Of a DNA stretch of 19,518 nucleotides, positions 1 through 8,020 are shown in pieces. Positions within the stretch are counted from its first letter, which is position 1; each line of letters opens with the position of its first letter. A model generated the notes under the pieces. It saw only the letters and a program-made list of their open reading frames with translations, was not told the origin of the DNA and ran no database searches. The DNA is from Geobacteraceae bacterium (lineage in GTDB: Bacteria > Desulfobacterota > Desulfuromonadia > Desulfuromonadales > Desulfuromonadaceae): positions 1 to 19,518 of the forward strand of contig JAIVHC010000157.1 in assembly GCA_020201305.1 (NCBI GenBank), in the 5' to 3' direction. A program made the position numbers and the translations under genes.

Positions 1-254
1 TACATATTGCGCCCGCACCCGAAGGTGCGATTCGAGATACGCACCAGATTGGCTGGTTTGACCCCGGCCAGAACTTCGGCACTGCCAAACACTAGAAACG
101 CTGCCAGACACTCGCGCGGGTCAGGATAGTTGTTGGCTGCCACACTCATCCACGGAATTCTACTGGTGCGCGTTTTACGCAATTCCTGCGCCTGCACCTC
201 TATCTGTCTGCGTCTGCATTCCTGCTCTAATTCACATCCGGATATTTGTCCCAT
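1..254 (-). CDS. DUF3793-like protein, N-terminal part (runs off the window)
   Basis: An open minus-strand frame starts at an ATG at 254-252 and continues past base 1, giving 84 residues. A second ATG lies directly upstream at 257-255. The purine run AGGGGGG sits 4 nt before the inner ATG and only 1 nt before the outer one, so I chose the inner start. The first 35 residues are polar and rich in Glu, Gln and Arg. The segment AEVLAGVKPANL resembles the conserved 'APxLAGxKPANL' opening of DUF3793 proteins. This family has no settled biochemical role, but I recall it often lying near iron-uptake or flavodoxin genes. A Fur-box-like site lies just upstream at 293-311, which fits that context. The gene call is fairly safe. 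The family assignment is tentative, because only the N-terminus is visible. Confidence 0.6.
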   Translation of the reverse strand, partial: MGQISGCELEQECRRRQIEVQAQELRKTRTSRIPWMSVAANNYPDPRECLAAFLVFGSAEVLAGVKPANLVRISNRTFGCGRNM

Positions 255-292
255 CATACCCCCCTGTATGCGCTCCCGGTTTAATAGATATT

Positions 293-311
293 GAAAACGA
301 GAATCAATATA
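293..311. promoter_or_regulatory. Putative Fur box upstream of the DUF3793-like gene
   Basis: The 19 bases GAAAACGAGAATCAATATA match the classical Fur consensus GATAATGAGAATCATTATC at 15 of 19 positions, including the whole GAGAATCA core. The site is flanked by ATTG and CAAT, so it is partly palindromic. It lies about 40 bp upstream of the minus-strand start at 254, where a promoter is expected. No equally convincing -35/-10 pair was resolved. Repression by Fe(II)-Fur is inferred from the motif alone. Confidence 0.5.
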
Positions 312-351
312 GAGGAAGGCAGTTTGAAGTGCAAGGATTATTTTGGCGCAT

Positions 352-383
352 AAAAAAGGCACCAGACCTTATGGCCGGGTGCC
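352..383 (-). terminator. Rho-independent terminator after the parvulin gene
   Basis: Read on the minus strand, GGCACC C GGCC ATAA GGTC T GGTGCC forms a 6-bp plus 4-bp stem with one internal mismatch and an ATAA loop. It is followed directly by TTTTTT (352-357). It lies about 40 bp beyond the stop of the parvulin-type gene at 425 and should end the nadA-mfd-parvulin transcript. It also insulates the DUF3793-like gene from that transcript. Confidence 0.85.
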
Positions 384-424
384 CCCGCTTGCTTATTTAT
401 GTTGTTTACTGTGCTACAAATGCT

Positions 425-1354
425 TTACAGGCGTACCTCAATGTAGGCGCTTTCCCTGAGTTCTTCACGCCATTCTTCAAGCTTCTCTTCCATCTTCGCG
501 GAGCGCAGCTGCTCCGCAATCTCGCTTTCCACCTCTTCGAGGGGCACAGTACCTCCAGAAGTACTCTCTTCAACGCGGAGGATATGCAGAATATCACCAT
601 CCTGGAGGATATCTGTGACCTCTCCGGTACCTAAACCCCCGAGGGCTTCATTGAACATAGGGCTGAGCTCGCCGGGCTTGAAGTAACCCATGTCGCCGCC
701 ATCCATACCCAGGGATTCTGGTCCCTCAGTGAGGATTGCATCCAAAGTTCGTCCGGAGGTCAGGTCCTTACGCACCTTTTCCGCCTCGGCGTAGGTTTCG
801 TTTCCCTCAGATCCCAACGGGATAGAAATCCGGCTCAGGCGAATCTGTGCCGGACGGCGGAAATCATCCTCGTGTGCTTCATAGTAGGACTGAATCTCCC
901 GCTGGGTTACATCGGCCTTGCTTTTGACCTCGATACCGGTGAGCTTGAAGCGCAGAATCTGGTTACGTAGCTGCTCGCGGTACTTACGCATAGTCATGCC
1001 CTGAGCCACCAGAGCCTGTTCCAGTTGAGCGGTAGTTATGTCGTTCTGCTGTTCGACATCCTGCACCGCGCGGTCGATATCCTCTTCTGATACCCCGATA
1101 CCGATTTCCTCAGCACGCTGTTCAATGAGGATATCGGTAATCATATCCTGCAGTACCTGCTCCCGCGGCATAGCAGCCTCACGTGGCAGCGCCTCGACAC
1201 GCTGGTCGAGCTGACGGGTGGTGATAATTTCATCGTTCACCACTGCAGCGATGCGGCTGATAGTTTCTGCGCTAGGAGTGGAAGTACAGCAAAGCAGGAT
1301 CAAAGCGACATAGATAGCTACAGAGGATGGTGTAAATATATTTACTTTAAACAT
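425..1354 (-). CDS. SurA-type periplasmic peptidyl-prolyl cis-trans isomerase/chaperone (one parvulin domain)
   Basis: This 309-residue protein has an N-terminal hydrophobic export segment (residues about 10-24) ending near STPSAE. Next comes a SurA-N-like chaperone region (about 30-165) opening with RIAAVVNDEIIT, a typical SurA start. A single parvulin/PpiC domain (about 168-265) follows, with SLGMDGGDMGYFKPGEL and a C-terminal DILHILRVEE strand. Classical SurA has two parvulin domains; this one has one, as many deltaproteobacterial relatives do. It should act in the periplasm on unfolded outer-membrane or exported proteins. LLCC near residue 22 is not a good lipobox, so signal peptidase I cleavage is more likely. 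The ATG is preceded by AAAGGGA at 8 nt. The gene lies 74 bp downstream of mfd on the same strand and ends at a strong terminator, so it is probably last in the nadA-mfd transcript. Confidence 0.88.
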   Translation of the reverse strand: MFKVNIFTPSSVAIYVALILLCCTSTPSAETISRIAAVVNDEIITTRQLDQRVEALPREAAMPREQVLQDMITDILIEQRAEEIGIGVSEEDIDRAVQDVEQQNDITTAQLEQALVAQGMTMRKYREQLRNQILRFKLTGIEVKSKADVTQREIQSYYEAHEDDFRRPAQIRLSRISIPLGSEGNETYAEAEKVRKDLTSGRTLDAILTEGPESLGMDGGDMGYFKPGELSPMFNEALGGLGTGEVTDILQDGDILHILRVEESTSGGTVPLEEVESEIAEQLRSAKMEEKLEEWREELRESAYIEVRL

Positions 1355-1428
1355 GAAAAATATCCCTTTATTTTCCAGAGGGTTGCAAAGTTACGTACAT
1401 GGGTAATCCGCGCATGAAGCTACCATGC

Positions 1429-4400
1429 TCAGCTGAACAGCTGCAATTGCTTTCTCGCTTCTTCGAGCATCTGTATATCCTCCAGCCGAGGCATAGTGAT
1501 CCGCAGGCGATAATCGGGGGAGAGGCTGTAGACTTTGGGATGTTCCTGGATCAGATATAAAAGTTTGTCCGGAGCTACCGTGGTGGTGGAGTGAAAGCCG
1601 AATACCAGGGCACGCCCATCGTACTCTGCCAGATCAATGCGCAGTTTCTTGAGTTCCACGCGCAGTTTCATCATCTCTAAGAGTACCTGCCCCGTCTGGG
1701 GGAGACCTCCATAGCGATCCTGGAGTTCGTCTACAATGTCGTAGAGTTCCGCATCATCTGTGGCCGCAGCCATCTTTTTGTAGAATACCAAGCGTTGATT
1801 GGGGTCTGCGACGTAATTATCCGGCAAAAACGCCTTGAGCCCGAGACGGATTTCGGGGTCGATACGCCCCTGTTTTTCCGCCCCTTTAAGATCCTGGATG
1901 GTGTCCTCCAATAACTCGGAGTACATCTCAAACCCGATAGCAGCTATCTGACCGGCCTGGCGGCCCCCGAGAAGATCGCCGGCGCCGCGGATTTCAAGAT
2001 CATGGCTCGCAACGCGGAATCCGGCCCCGAGTTCGGTCTGATCCTGCAGCACCTGGAGGCGCGCACGGGCGTCGCGGGTAAGGGTTGTCTCTCCCGGGAT
2101 CAACAGATATGCATAGCCGCGCTCCTTGGAGCGTCCCACACGTCCACGCAGCTGGTACAACTGTGCGAGTCCGAAACAATCCGCGCGATTGATGATGATG
2201 GTATTCGCACGCGGAATGTCCAGGCCATTCTCTATAATAGTGCTGGTAACCAGCACCTGGATCTGTCCTTCAATAAACGACATCAGGACCTGTTCCAGAT
2301 CTTTTTCCGCCATCTGCCCATGGCCGACCCCGACCTTAGCCTCGGGAACCAGGCTCCGCACGAATTCAGCCATGGCACCGATGGATTTTACCCGGTTGTG
2401 TACAAAGTAAACCTGGCCACCGCGCTTTAGCTCGCGAATAATAGCCTGACGGATAAGGTCGTCGTCAAAGCGGGTCACATAGGTGCGGATGGAGAGGCGA
2501 TCCACCGGGGGAGTGTCGATCACCGACAAATCGCGCAGCCCCAGCATCCCCATATTCAGGGTACGCGGGATGGGAGTGGCACTTAAGGTGAGCATCGCCA
2601 CCTCGGCGCGCATCTTCTTCAGGCGCTCTTTGTGCTTTACCCCGAAGCGCTGCTCTTCATCGATAATCACCAATCCCAGATCGGCAAAGTGAACATCACG
2701 CTGCAACAGACGGTGGGTACCGATGACGATATCCACCTTCCCCTCCTGCATCTCCTTCAGAGTGGTACGGTTCTGTGCCGGGGTGCAAAAGCGCGACACC
2801 ATGCGGATATTCACCGGATAACCCTCCAGGCGTTCGCTGAAGGTGGCGTAGTGCTGGCGCGCCAGAATAGTCGTTGGCACCACCACTGCAACCTGGCGAC
2901 TGTCAAGCGCCGCCTTGAATGCAGCGCGGATCGCCACCTCGGTTTTGCCATAGCCCACATCGCCGCAAATGAGACGATCTATGGGGCTGTCCGACTGCAT
3001 ATCCGCGAGAACATCCTGAATCGCCGCCATCTGGTCCGGAGTTTCTTCATACGGGAACGCCGCTTCAAAGGCGCGAAACATTTCATCCGGAGGGGAAAAA
3101 GCGCGCACCTTGCGCATTTTGCGGCGCGCATAGATATTCAGCAGCTCGCGCGCCATCTCTTCGACCGCAGCACGCGCACGCTGACAGGTTTTGGCCCAGC
3201 CCTGGCCTCCCATTTTATCCAGCTTTACATGCTGACCGCTGGCATCGGCGTACTTCTGAACCTTTTCGATGCGCTCCACCGGTAGATAGAGCTTATCCCC
3301 GCCGGCGTATTCGAGTTGGATGAAGTCTCCTTCGACACCTTCGCTGTGCACCTGCTCGAGACCGCGGTAGATTCCGATACCGTGATCCGCATGGACCACA
3401 TAGTCGCCCTCGTGCAGCTGTGCCAAGGACGAAAGGGACGCTTTTGCGCGTGCACCCTCTTTACCCCGGCGCCGCGCCCGGGGGCCGAAGATCTCCTCTT
3501 CGGTAATTATCGCTACCTGCTCATCGGGAAGTTGAAACCCGCGCGCCAGATCGGCAATCCGCAGCACCGGGGTCTTTGTCTTCGTACCTGCATGGTTTTC
3601 CAGGGTGAGCTCGACCCCGCGCGGACGGAGGAGATCGGCCAGGCGGCGCGCCTGCCCCTCCTTGTGGCACACCAGTTCCACACGCCAGGATTCACTGAGC
3701 CATGCCTTAAGCTGTTTACTGAGGATATCCAGCCGTTGCTCCACCTTAACCTGGGTAAATGCGGCGTTGGAGCGACAGTTAACCTTGAACACCTGAGGTT
3801 CGGCATCGAGCTCGTACACCTGAAGGGAACAGATATCTATGCGGCGCGGCACTCCCAGAGCGGCTTCGAGCTCCTGCACACTCAGATACAGTTGGTGCGG
3901 TTCCACAAAAGGTTCAGATCCTGCGGCGACACGTTGGATACCCGCAGTAATCTGGGCACTGAACTCATCCGCAGCGCGATCGGTTTCGGGCGGATCGAGG
4001 CGCACAACCGTGTGCGGGTTAACATAGTCAAACAGGGTATCAAGGCTCGAATAATTAAGGGGGAGGAGAAAATTACGCCCCGGGGCCAGAAGCCCTTCGC
4101 GTACCTCCTCCAGTACCGCCTCACGCGTGGTGCGTGGAAGTTCAAGTTCGTCACAGCGCTGTTTGAGGCGCTGGCTGAAGTGGTCCAGATAATCTCCTGC
4201 GAGCACCATTTCATGCGCAGGTACAAGTTCAAGACGTTCCGGCCCCTCCGCCTCACTGCGCTGGGTCTCGGGGTCGAAGTAGCGCATACTTTCAATAAAG
4301 TCGCCATAGAAATCAACCCGCACTGGCTTCGAACTCGTGGGCAGATACAGATCGAGAATATCTCCGCGCAGGGAGAATGTCCCCATATCCTCCACCAGCG

Positions 4401-4905
4401 GCACATCACGGTAACCCAGGTCATACAGGCGCCGTCGCAGGATATCGCGTTCGTATTCCTCTTCGATTATGAGTTCGCTGCTGAGGGCATCCAGCGCGGC
4501 GATAGGGATTAGACGCTGCATCGCTGCCGCGGGCGTGGTAATCACCGCTTCCGCGCGTCCGCGGCGGATGGCAAGAAGGGTCTCAAGGCGCGTTGCTTCA
4601 AGGTCGCGGTGAGGAGTCAGGGGATCGTACGGAGCAACCTCCCAGTTCGGAAACAGATACACCGCTTCGGGTCTGGGGGCAAAAAACTGCAACTCCTGAT
4701 ACAGACGGCGGGCCTGATTCAGGTCGGGAGCAAGAAAAACCAGCGCCGGTTCCCCGGAACGCAGAAGCGGGGCGAGAAAACGTCCCGCAGCGCTCCCATT
4801 CAACCCGAGCAGATTGGCAGAGCCACGGAAATTTTCCATCTCGGCGCTGAAAGACTGCACCGTGGTGTAAAAGCGCTCCTGTATCGTGTTTTCCTGTGAC
4901 GTCAC
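1429..4905 (-). CDS. mfd: Transcription-repair coupling factor Mfd
   Basis: Mfd is a DNA translocase that removes RNA polymerase stalled at lesions and recruits UvrA. With the chosen GTG start (4905-4903) the protein has 1158 residues, normal for the family. Visible parts are an N-terminal UvrB-like region, a CarD-like RNA-polymerase-interacting domain (about 490-555) containing LHEGDYVVHADHGIGIYRGL, and an SF2 helicase core. The core has Walker A ICGDVGYGKT (Lys 654) and the DEEQ box (749-752). A C-terminal TRCF domain follows. The frame stays open to an ATG at 5037, inside nadA. However, those extra 44 codons run through a perfect hairpin at 4919-4944 and look non-coding. The GTG has GGAG 5 nt upstream, so I prefer it. 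The gene follows nadA by about 95 bp and precedes the parvulin gene by 74 bp on the same strand. Confidence 0.95.
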   Translation of the reverse strand: MTSQENTIQERFYTTVQSFSAEMENFRGSANLLGLNGSAAGRFLAPLLRSGEPALVFLAPDLNQARRLYQELQFFAPRPEAVYLFPNWEVAPYDPLTPHRDLEATRLETLLAIRRGRAEAVITTPAAAMQRLIPIAALDALSSELIIEEEYERDILRRRLYDLGYRDVPLVEDMGTFSLRGDILDLYLPTSSKPVRVDFYGDFIESMRYFDPETQRSEAEGPERLELVPAHEMVLAGDYLDHFSQRLKQRCDELELPRTTREAVLEEVREGLLAPGRNFLLPLNYSSLDTLFDYVNPHTVVRLDPPETDRAADEFSAQITAGIQRVAAGSEPFVEPHQLYLSVQELEAALGVPRRIDICSLQVYELDAEPQVFKVNCRSNAAFTQVKVEQRLDILSKQLKAWLSESWRVELVCHKEGQARRLADLLRPRGVELTLENHAGTKTKTPVLRIADLARGFQLPDEQVAIITEEEIFGPRARRRGKEGARAKASLSSLAQLHEGDYVVHADHGIGIYRGLEQVHSEGVEGDFIQLEYAGGDKLYLPVERIEKVQKYADASGQHVKLDKMGGQGWAKTCQRARAAVEEMARELLNIYARRKMRKVRAFSPPDEMFRAFEAAFPYEETPDQMAAIQDVLADMQSDSPIDRLICGDVGYGKTEVAIRAAFKAALDSRQVAVVVPTTILARQHYATFSERLEGYPVNIRMVSRFCTPAQNRTTLKEMQEGKVDIVIGTHRLLQRDVHFADLGLVIIDEEQRFGVKHKERLKKMRAEVAMLTLSATPIPRTLNMGMLGLRDLSVIDTPPVDRLSIRTYVTRFDDDLIRQAIIRELKRGGQVYFVHNRVKSIGAMAEFVRSLVPEAKVGVGHGQMAEKDLEQVLMSFIEGQIQVLVTSTIIENGLDIPRANTIIINRADCFGLAQLYQLRGRVGRSKERGYAYLLIPGETTLTRDARARLQVLQDQTELGAGFRVASHDLEIRGAGDLLGGRQAGQIAAIGFEMYSELLEDTIQDLKGAEKQGRIDPEIRLGLKAFLPDNYVADPNQRLVFYKKMAAATDDAELYDIVDELQDRYGGLPQTGQVLLEMMKLRVELKKLRIDLAEYDGRALVFGFHSTTTVAPDKLLYLIQEHPKVYSLSPDYRLRITMPRLEDIQMLEEARKQLQLFS

Positions 4906-4918
4906 GGGGTCTCCAACA

Positions 4919-4944
4919 GCAACGGGCGCCTGTGCGCCCGTTGC
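4919..4944 (-). other. Perfect hairpin between nadA and mfd
   Basis: An uninterrupted 10-bp inverted repeat, GCAACGGGCG / CGCCCGTTGC, surrounds a 6-nt loop. It lies after the nadA stop (5000) and immediately before the mfd ribosome-binding site. No T-run follows on either strand, so it is not a standard intrinsic terminator. It could be a processing or stability element or a partial attenuator between the two genes. Its presence argues against starting mfd at 5037. Confidence 0.6.
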
Positions 4945-4999
4945 TGCATGTGAATTGGAATATATTGCAGAGCCAAAAATAACCCTGGATCTGTGTCGG

Positions 5000-5929
5000 T
5001 TAATCCCTGGGGATGGCGAGCATGCGCTCCAGGGCACGATGCGCGTCCCGGCGGATATCTTCCGGAATGGTAATGCGATGTTCGAAAGTATTTAAACTGC
5101 TTTCCACATCATCAATGGTCACGCGTTTCATATCCTCACAGATAAACTCATAATCGGGGAAGATAAAAGTTTTATCCGGATTATCCTTGCGCAACTGACA
5201 TGCGATCCCGCGTTCGGTGGCAACAATAAAGGTAGAGTGGGAACTGTTTCGCACAAAATTAAGCATCCCTCCGGTAGAGAGCACTTGATCCACCTGTTCC
5301 AGTACCTCGGGGATACATTCGGGGTGCGCCATGCTTATAGCATCAGGGTGGCTGCTGAGGCATTCACGCATCTTGTCAGCACCGAGTTCATCGTGAATAG
5401 GGCAACAGCCGTCCCACAGATGACACACCTTATCCACCCGGGAGGCAATATAGCTCCCCAGGTTGCGGTCCGGCACGAGGATAACTTCCTTATCCGGCAG
5501 GGAATTCACCACCTTCACCGCGTTAGCACTGGTACAGCATATATCGCTCGCAGCCTTGGTTGCTGCGGTGGTATTGACATACGCTACTACCGGAGCACCG
5601 GGATATTGGGTCCGCATCTTTTCAATCCCTTCCGGGGTCACCATGTCGGCCATGGGGCACCCCGCCTCCATGTTAGGGAGGAGTACGGTTTTTTCCGGTG
5701 CAAGGATTGCAGCGCTCTCAGCCATAAAGTGAACCCCGCAAAACAGGATGGCACTTTTGTCTGTCTCTGCTGCGGCAATGGAAAGGGCAAGAGAATCACC
5801 TGTGATATCAGCTAACGCCTGAATTTCATCATTGAGGTAATTATGTGCCAGAATAAGTACATCCTTCTCCTGCGCGAGCTTGCGAATCCGTGCAATCTGG
5901 GCTGTATAGTCAGTTATTGATTCAGTCAT
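5000..5929 (-). CDS. nadA: Quinolinate synthase NadA ([4Fe-4S] enzyme)
   Basis: NadA condenses iminoaspartate with dihydroxyacetone phosphate to form quinolinate, the NAD precursor, in the cytoplasm. The 309-residue product shows family blocks LILAHNYL, ILFCGVHFMAESA, GCPMADM, CCTSANA, WDGCCPIHDE, MAHPEC and FPDYEFICEDMK. From their spacing, the likely three cluster ligands are Cys 91, Cys 176 and Cys 264. The ATG at 5929-5927 gives MTESITDY. An in-frame TTG at 5947 would add six residues and cannot be excluded, because neither start has a strong ribosome-binding site. A good promoter candidate lies at 5998-6027. The gene is first in the minus-strand run with mfd and the parvulin gene. nadB and nadC are not in the window. 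Confidence 0.96.
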   Translation of the reverse strand: MTESITDYTAQIARIRKLAQEKDVLILAHNYLNDEIQALADITGDSLALSIAAAETDKSAILFCGVHFMAESAAILAPEKTVLLPNMEAGCPMADMVTPEGIEKMRTQYPGAPVVAYVNTTAATKAASDICCTSANAVKVVNSLPDKEVILVPDRNLGSYIASRVDKVCHLWDGCCPIHDELGADKMRECLSSHPDAISMAHPECIPEVLEQVDQVLSTGGMLNFVRNSSHSTFIVATERGIACQLRKDNPDKTFIFPDYEFICEDMKRVTIDDVESSLNTFEHRITIPEDIRRDAHRALERMLAIPRD

Positions 5930-5994
5930 TTGAAGATGCTTTCGCAAAAAATCATAAGATGGCTAAGCAAAGAATACTCCCGTAAAAATACTCA

Positions 5995-6022
5995 TTGATA
6001 GTAGTGCAAAAGCAGATAAACT
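5995..6022 (+). promoter_or_regulatory. Weak sigma-70-type promoter candidate for msrAB
   Basis: TTGATA (5995-6000, 5 of 6), a 16-bp spacer and TAAACT (6017-6022, 4 of 6) lie on the plus strand. The site overlaps the opposing nadA promoter candidate. The resulting leader to msrAB would be about 150 nt. The rest of the 250-bp nadA-msrAB gap is AT-rich with A/T runs and an 8-bp inverted repeat (6030-6037 with 6113-6120). I see no gene in it. Confidence 0.25.
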
Positions 6023-6027
6023 GTCAA
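5998..6027 (-). promoter_or_regulatory. Sigma-70-type promoter candidate for nadA
   Basis: On the minus strand a perfect -35 box TTGACA (6027-6022) is followed by an 18-bp spacer and TACTAT (6003-5998, 4 of 6 to TATAAT). Transcription would start near 5990, leaving a leader of about 60 nt before the nadA ATG. No experimental support is available. Confidence 0.45.
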
Positions 6028-6181
6028 ACAGGCATGGATGCTAGGATAAAATTTTTCCTGTGGTAAAAAAACCATCTGCAAGAGTCTGGTTTAGAAGTAT
6101 CGTTTTTTGTTCCCATGCCTCCATGGAAAAGGACCGCCAGAAATAGTGCGAATCACTCGCAGAGGATATCAGGGAGGACTT

Positions 6182-7285
6182 ATGTCATATACGCATCTAT
6201 CCATTTGGACCATGTTACTCGTATTGCTGCCGCTGCCGTTTCATCCGGGTGCCGCAGCGGGAAGGGATGACAATACTGAAACAGAACTCGCAACATTTGC
6301 CGGTGGATGCTTCTGGTGCATGGAGCATCCCTTTTCTGGCATTGAAGGGGTCAAGCAGGTGGTTGTCGGGTTCAGTGGCGGGGACGAACCAGATCCGGGC
6401 TATGCGCGGGTTGCCTCTGGCACCACCTCCCACCGTGAGGCAGTACAGATTATCTACGATCCCGCGCTGGTTAGTTATACCCAACTGCTTGACATATTCT
6501 GGCGTCAGATTGATCCCACAGATACAGGGGGACAGTTCGCCGATCGCGGAGATCATTACACCACCGCCATTTTTTATCATAACGCGGAACAGAAAAAGGC
6601 TGCGCTCGAATCGCTGGAACAGATCCAGAGGAGTGGACGCTTTAGTACTGAAATAGCTACAAATATTCGCGCCTATAAAAATTTCTATCCCGCCGGAGAT
6701 GAGCACCAGGGATATTACCGCAAGTGTCCGCTACGCTATTCCCAATATCGAACAGGATCCGGACGGGCACAGTTCCTGGATCAAACATGGAAGGAGGATG
6801 AAAACCCTCGGGAGAAAGCCTCCCCGCAGGAAAAAGGGTTCTCACCCCCCACCGATACACAATTGCGCAAAACCCTCTCGGAGCTGGAGTACCGGGTAAC
6901 ACAGGAAAATGGGACAGAACCACCCTTTTCAAACCCGTACCATGATAACAAGCGTGCGGGGATATACGTCGATATTGTTTCCGGTGAAGCGCTGTTCAGC
7001 TCTACGCATAAGTTTGATTCGGGCTCCGGGTGGCCCAGTTTTTATCAGGCTCTAGATCCTGAACGTATCATCGAAGTTGAGGATAACGGCCTGTTTACGC
7101 GGCGAACCGAGGTGCGCAGCCGGAAGGCCGACTCCCATCTGGGGCACGTATTCCAAGATGGGCCCGCGCCTACAGGTTTGCGTTACTGTATTAATTCTGC
7201 CGCCCTGCGCTTTATTCCGTACGATCAGATGGAGGCTGAAGGATATGCTGAGTGGCTGCACATGTTTGGCGCAGAAGGAAAGTAA
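6182..7285 (+). CDS. msrAB: Exported bifunctional methionine sulfoxide reductase MsrA-MsrB fusion
   Basis: This 367-residue protein repairs both S- and R-methionine sulfoxide. It starts at an ATG preceded by GGGAGGA, with a hydrophobic signal sequence (residues about 8-20) ending near GAAAG; there is no lipobox, so it is probably periplasmic. The MsrA domain (about 35-200) has the catalytic motif GGCFWCME (Cys 43) and ends in PLRYSQYR. After a charged linker, the MsrB domain (about 230-360) has YVDIVSGEALFSS, SGSGWPSF, SHLGHVFQDG and the catalytic Cys 336 in RYCINSAALRF. It lacks the paired CxxC zinc sites, so it is the zinc-less type. The place of the resolving Cys seen in PilB-type MsrB (SGCGWPSF) is Ser 282 here. 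The gene stands between divergent nadA and downstream pal. An upstream in-frame ATG at 6107 lacks a ribosome-binding site. Confidence 0.93.
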   Translation: MSYTHLSIWTMLLVLLPLPFHPGAAAGRDDNTETELATFAGGCFWCMEHPFSGIEGVKQVVVGFSGGDEPDPGYARVASGTTSHREAVQIIYDPALVSYTQLLDIFWRQIDPTDTGGQFADRGDHYTTAIFYHNAEQKKAALESLEQIQRSGRFSTEIATNIRAYKNFYPAGDEHQGYYRKCPLRYSQYRTGSGRAQFLDQTWKEDENPREKASPQEKGFSPPTDTQLRKTLSELEYRVTQENGTEPPFSNPYHDNKRAGIYVDIVSGEALFSSTHKFDSGSGWPSFYQALDPERIIEVEDNGLFTRRTEVRSRKADSHLGHVFQDGPAPTGLRYCINSAALRFIPYDQMEAEGYAEWLHMFGAEGK

Positions 7286-7330
7286 CTCTTATTAAGGCTG
7301 AAACTCTAGGATAAAAGCCATTATATCCAT

Positions 7331-7358
7331 TTGTCTTTTTTGTTCTTTTCTGTATACT
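7331..7358 (+). promoter_or_regulatory. Sigma-70-type promoter for pal
   Basis: TTGTCT (7331-7336, 4 of 6) is followed by a 16-bp T-rich spacer and TATACT (7353-7358, 5 of 6). It is placed to start transcription near 7365, about 53 nt before the pal ATG. No terminator is visible between msrAB and this point, so some readthrough is also possible. Confidence 0.45.
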
Positions 7359-7417
7359 TACCCTTGTTAGATGAGATTAAAGCATTCAATGTACCCACGT
7401 TAAAAGGAGATCATACG

Positions 7418-7975
7418 ATGAAATTTTTCAAGATGTTGCCGTTGCTGGCTCTGGTCGCTCTACTTACGAGCGGATGTGCCAAGCCGGTTGAAGAAACAGA
7501 AGCCCCTGCGGATACTGCAAGCGAAGCTGTGAGTAGCACCGAAGATACATATGGTAGCGGGTACGACGATGGTAGTTTTTCCGAGGATGAGGTAACTGAT
7601 ACCACTTCCAGCGAGGATACCACCGCAGACACTGAGTTAGAGGTGGAACTGGAGCGGATTCACTTCGCGTTTGACAAGTATGACCTGGATACCGACGCAC
7701 GTCAGACCCTGCAGAACAATGCTCTATATATGGAGCAGAACCCCGATACCCGTATCATTCTTGAAGGGCACTGCGATGAGCGTGGCTCTGATGAATACAA
7801 CCTCGCTCTGGGAGAGAAGCGTGCCCGCGCTGCGGCTCAATACCTGGAAAACCTCGGGGTAGACAGTGACCGCATTCGCACAATATCTTACGGTGAAGAA
7901 AAGCCGCTGGATCCTGCTTCCAATAAAGAAGCCTGGACTCTCAACCGGCGCGCCGAATTCAAGCCACAACAGTAA
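7418..7975 (+). CDS. pal: Peptidoglycan-associated lipoprotein Pal
   Basis: Pal anchors the outer membrane to peptidoglycan and works with TolB and the TolQRA motor during envelope constriction. The 185-residue precursor has a lipoprotein signal peptide with lipobox TSGC, giving a lipidated Cys 20. A long acidic Ser/Thr/Glu/Asp-rich linker follows (about 22-75). The C-terminal OmpA-like peptidoglycan-binding domain (about 78-183) contains IHFAFDKYDL, LEGHCDERGSDEYNLALGEKRA and LNRRAEF. The start is fixed by AAAAGGAGA 7 nt upstream of the ATG. tolB and tolQRA are not in the window. A terminator follows, so cpoB is not simply co-transcribed with it. Confidence 0.96.
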   Translation: MKFFKMLPLLALVALLTSGCAKPVEETEAPADTASEAVSSTEDTYGSGYDDGSFSEDEVTDTTSSEDTTADTELEVELERIHFAFDKYDLDTDARQTLQNNALYMEQNPDTRIILEGHCDERGSDEYNLALGEKRARAAAQYLENLGVDSDRIRTISYGEEKPLDPASNKEAWTLNRRAEFKPQQ

Positions 7976-8020
7976 CGGGTACCACCAGCACAGCACCTTA
8001 TTGTGACTGTTGCTAACACG

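Noticed and set aside
425..1354. Lipoprotein call for the parvulin-type chaperone because of LLCC near residue 22
   Set aside because: A lipobox needs a small residue (Ala, Gly or Ser) just before the Cys. Leu or Cys there does not fit, and STPSAE offers a plausible signal peptidase I site.
3316..4512. A long open frame (398 codons) on the plus strand opposite mfd
   Set aside because: It lies wholly antisense to the well-conserved mfd reading frame, has no recognisable motifs or ribosome-binding site, and similar long antisense frames occur at 2632-3285 and 5237-5815. It is a codon-bias shadow.
6041..7315. Shared 11-mer CTAGGATAAAA upstream of msrAB (6041) and pal (7305)
   Set aside because: In 19.5 kb several identical 11-12-mers are expected by chance, and the two copies have unrelated flanks and different distances to their genes.
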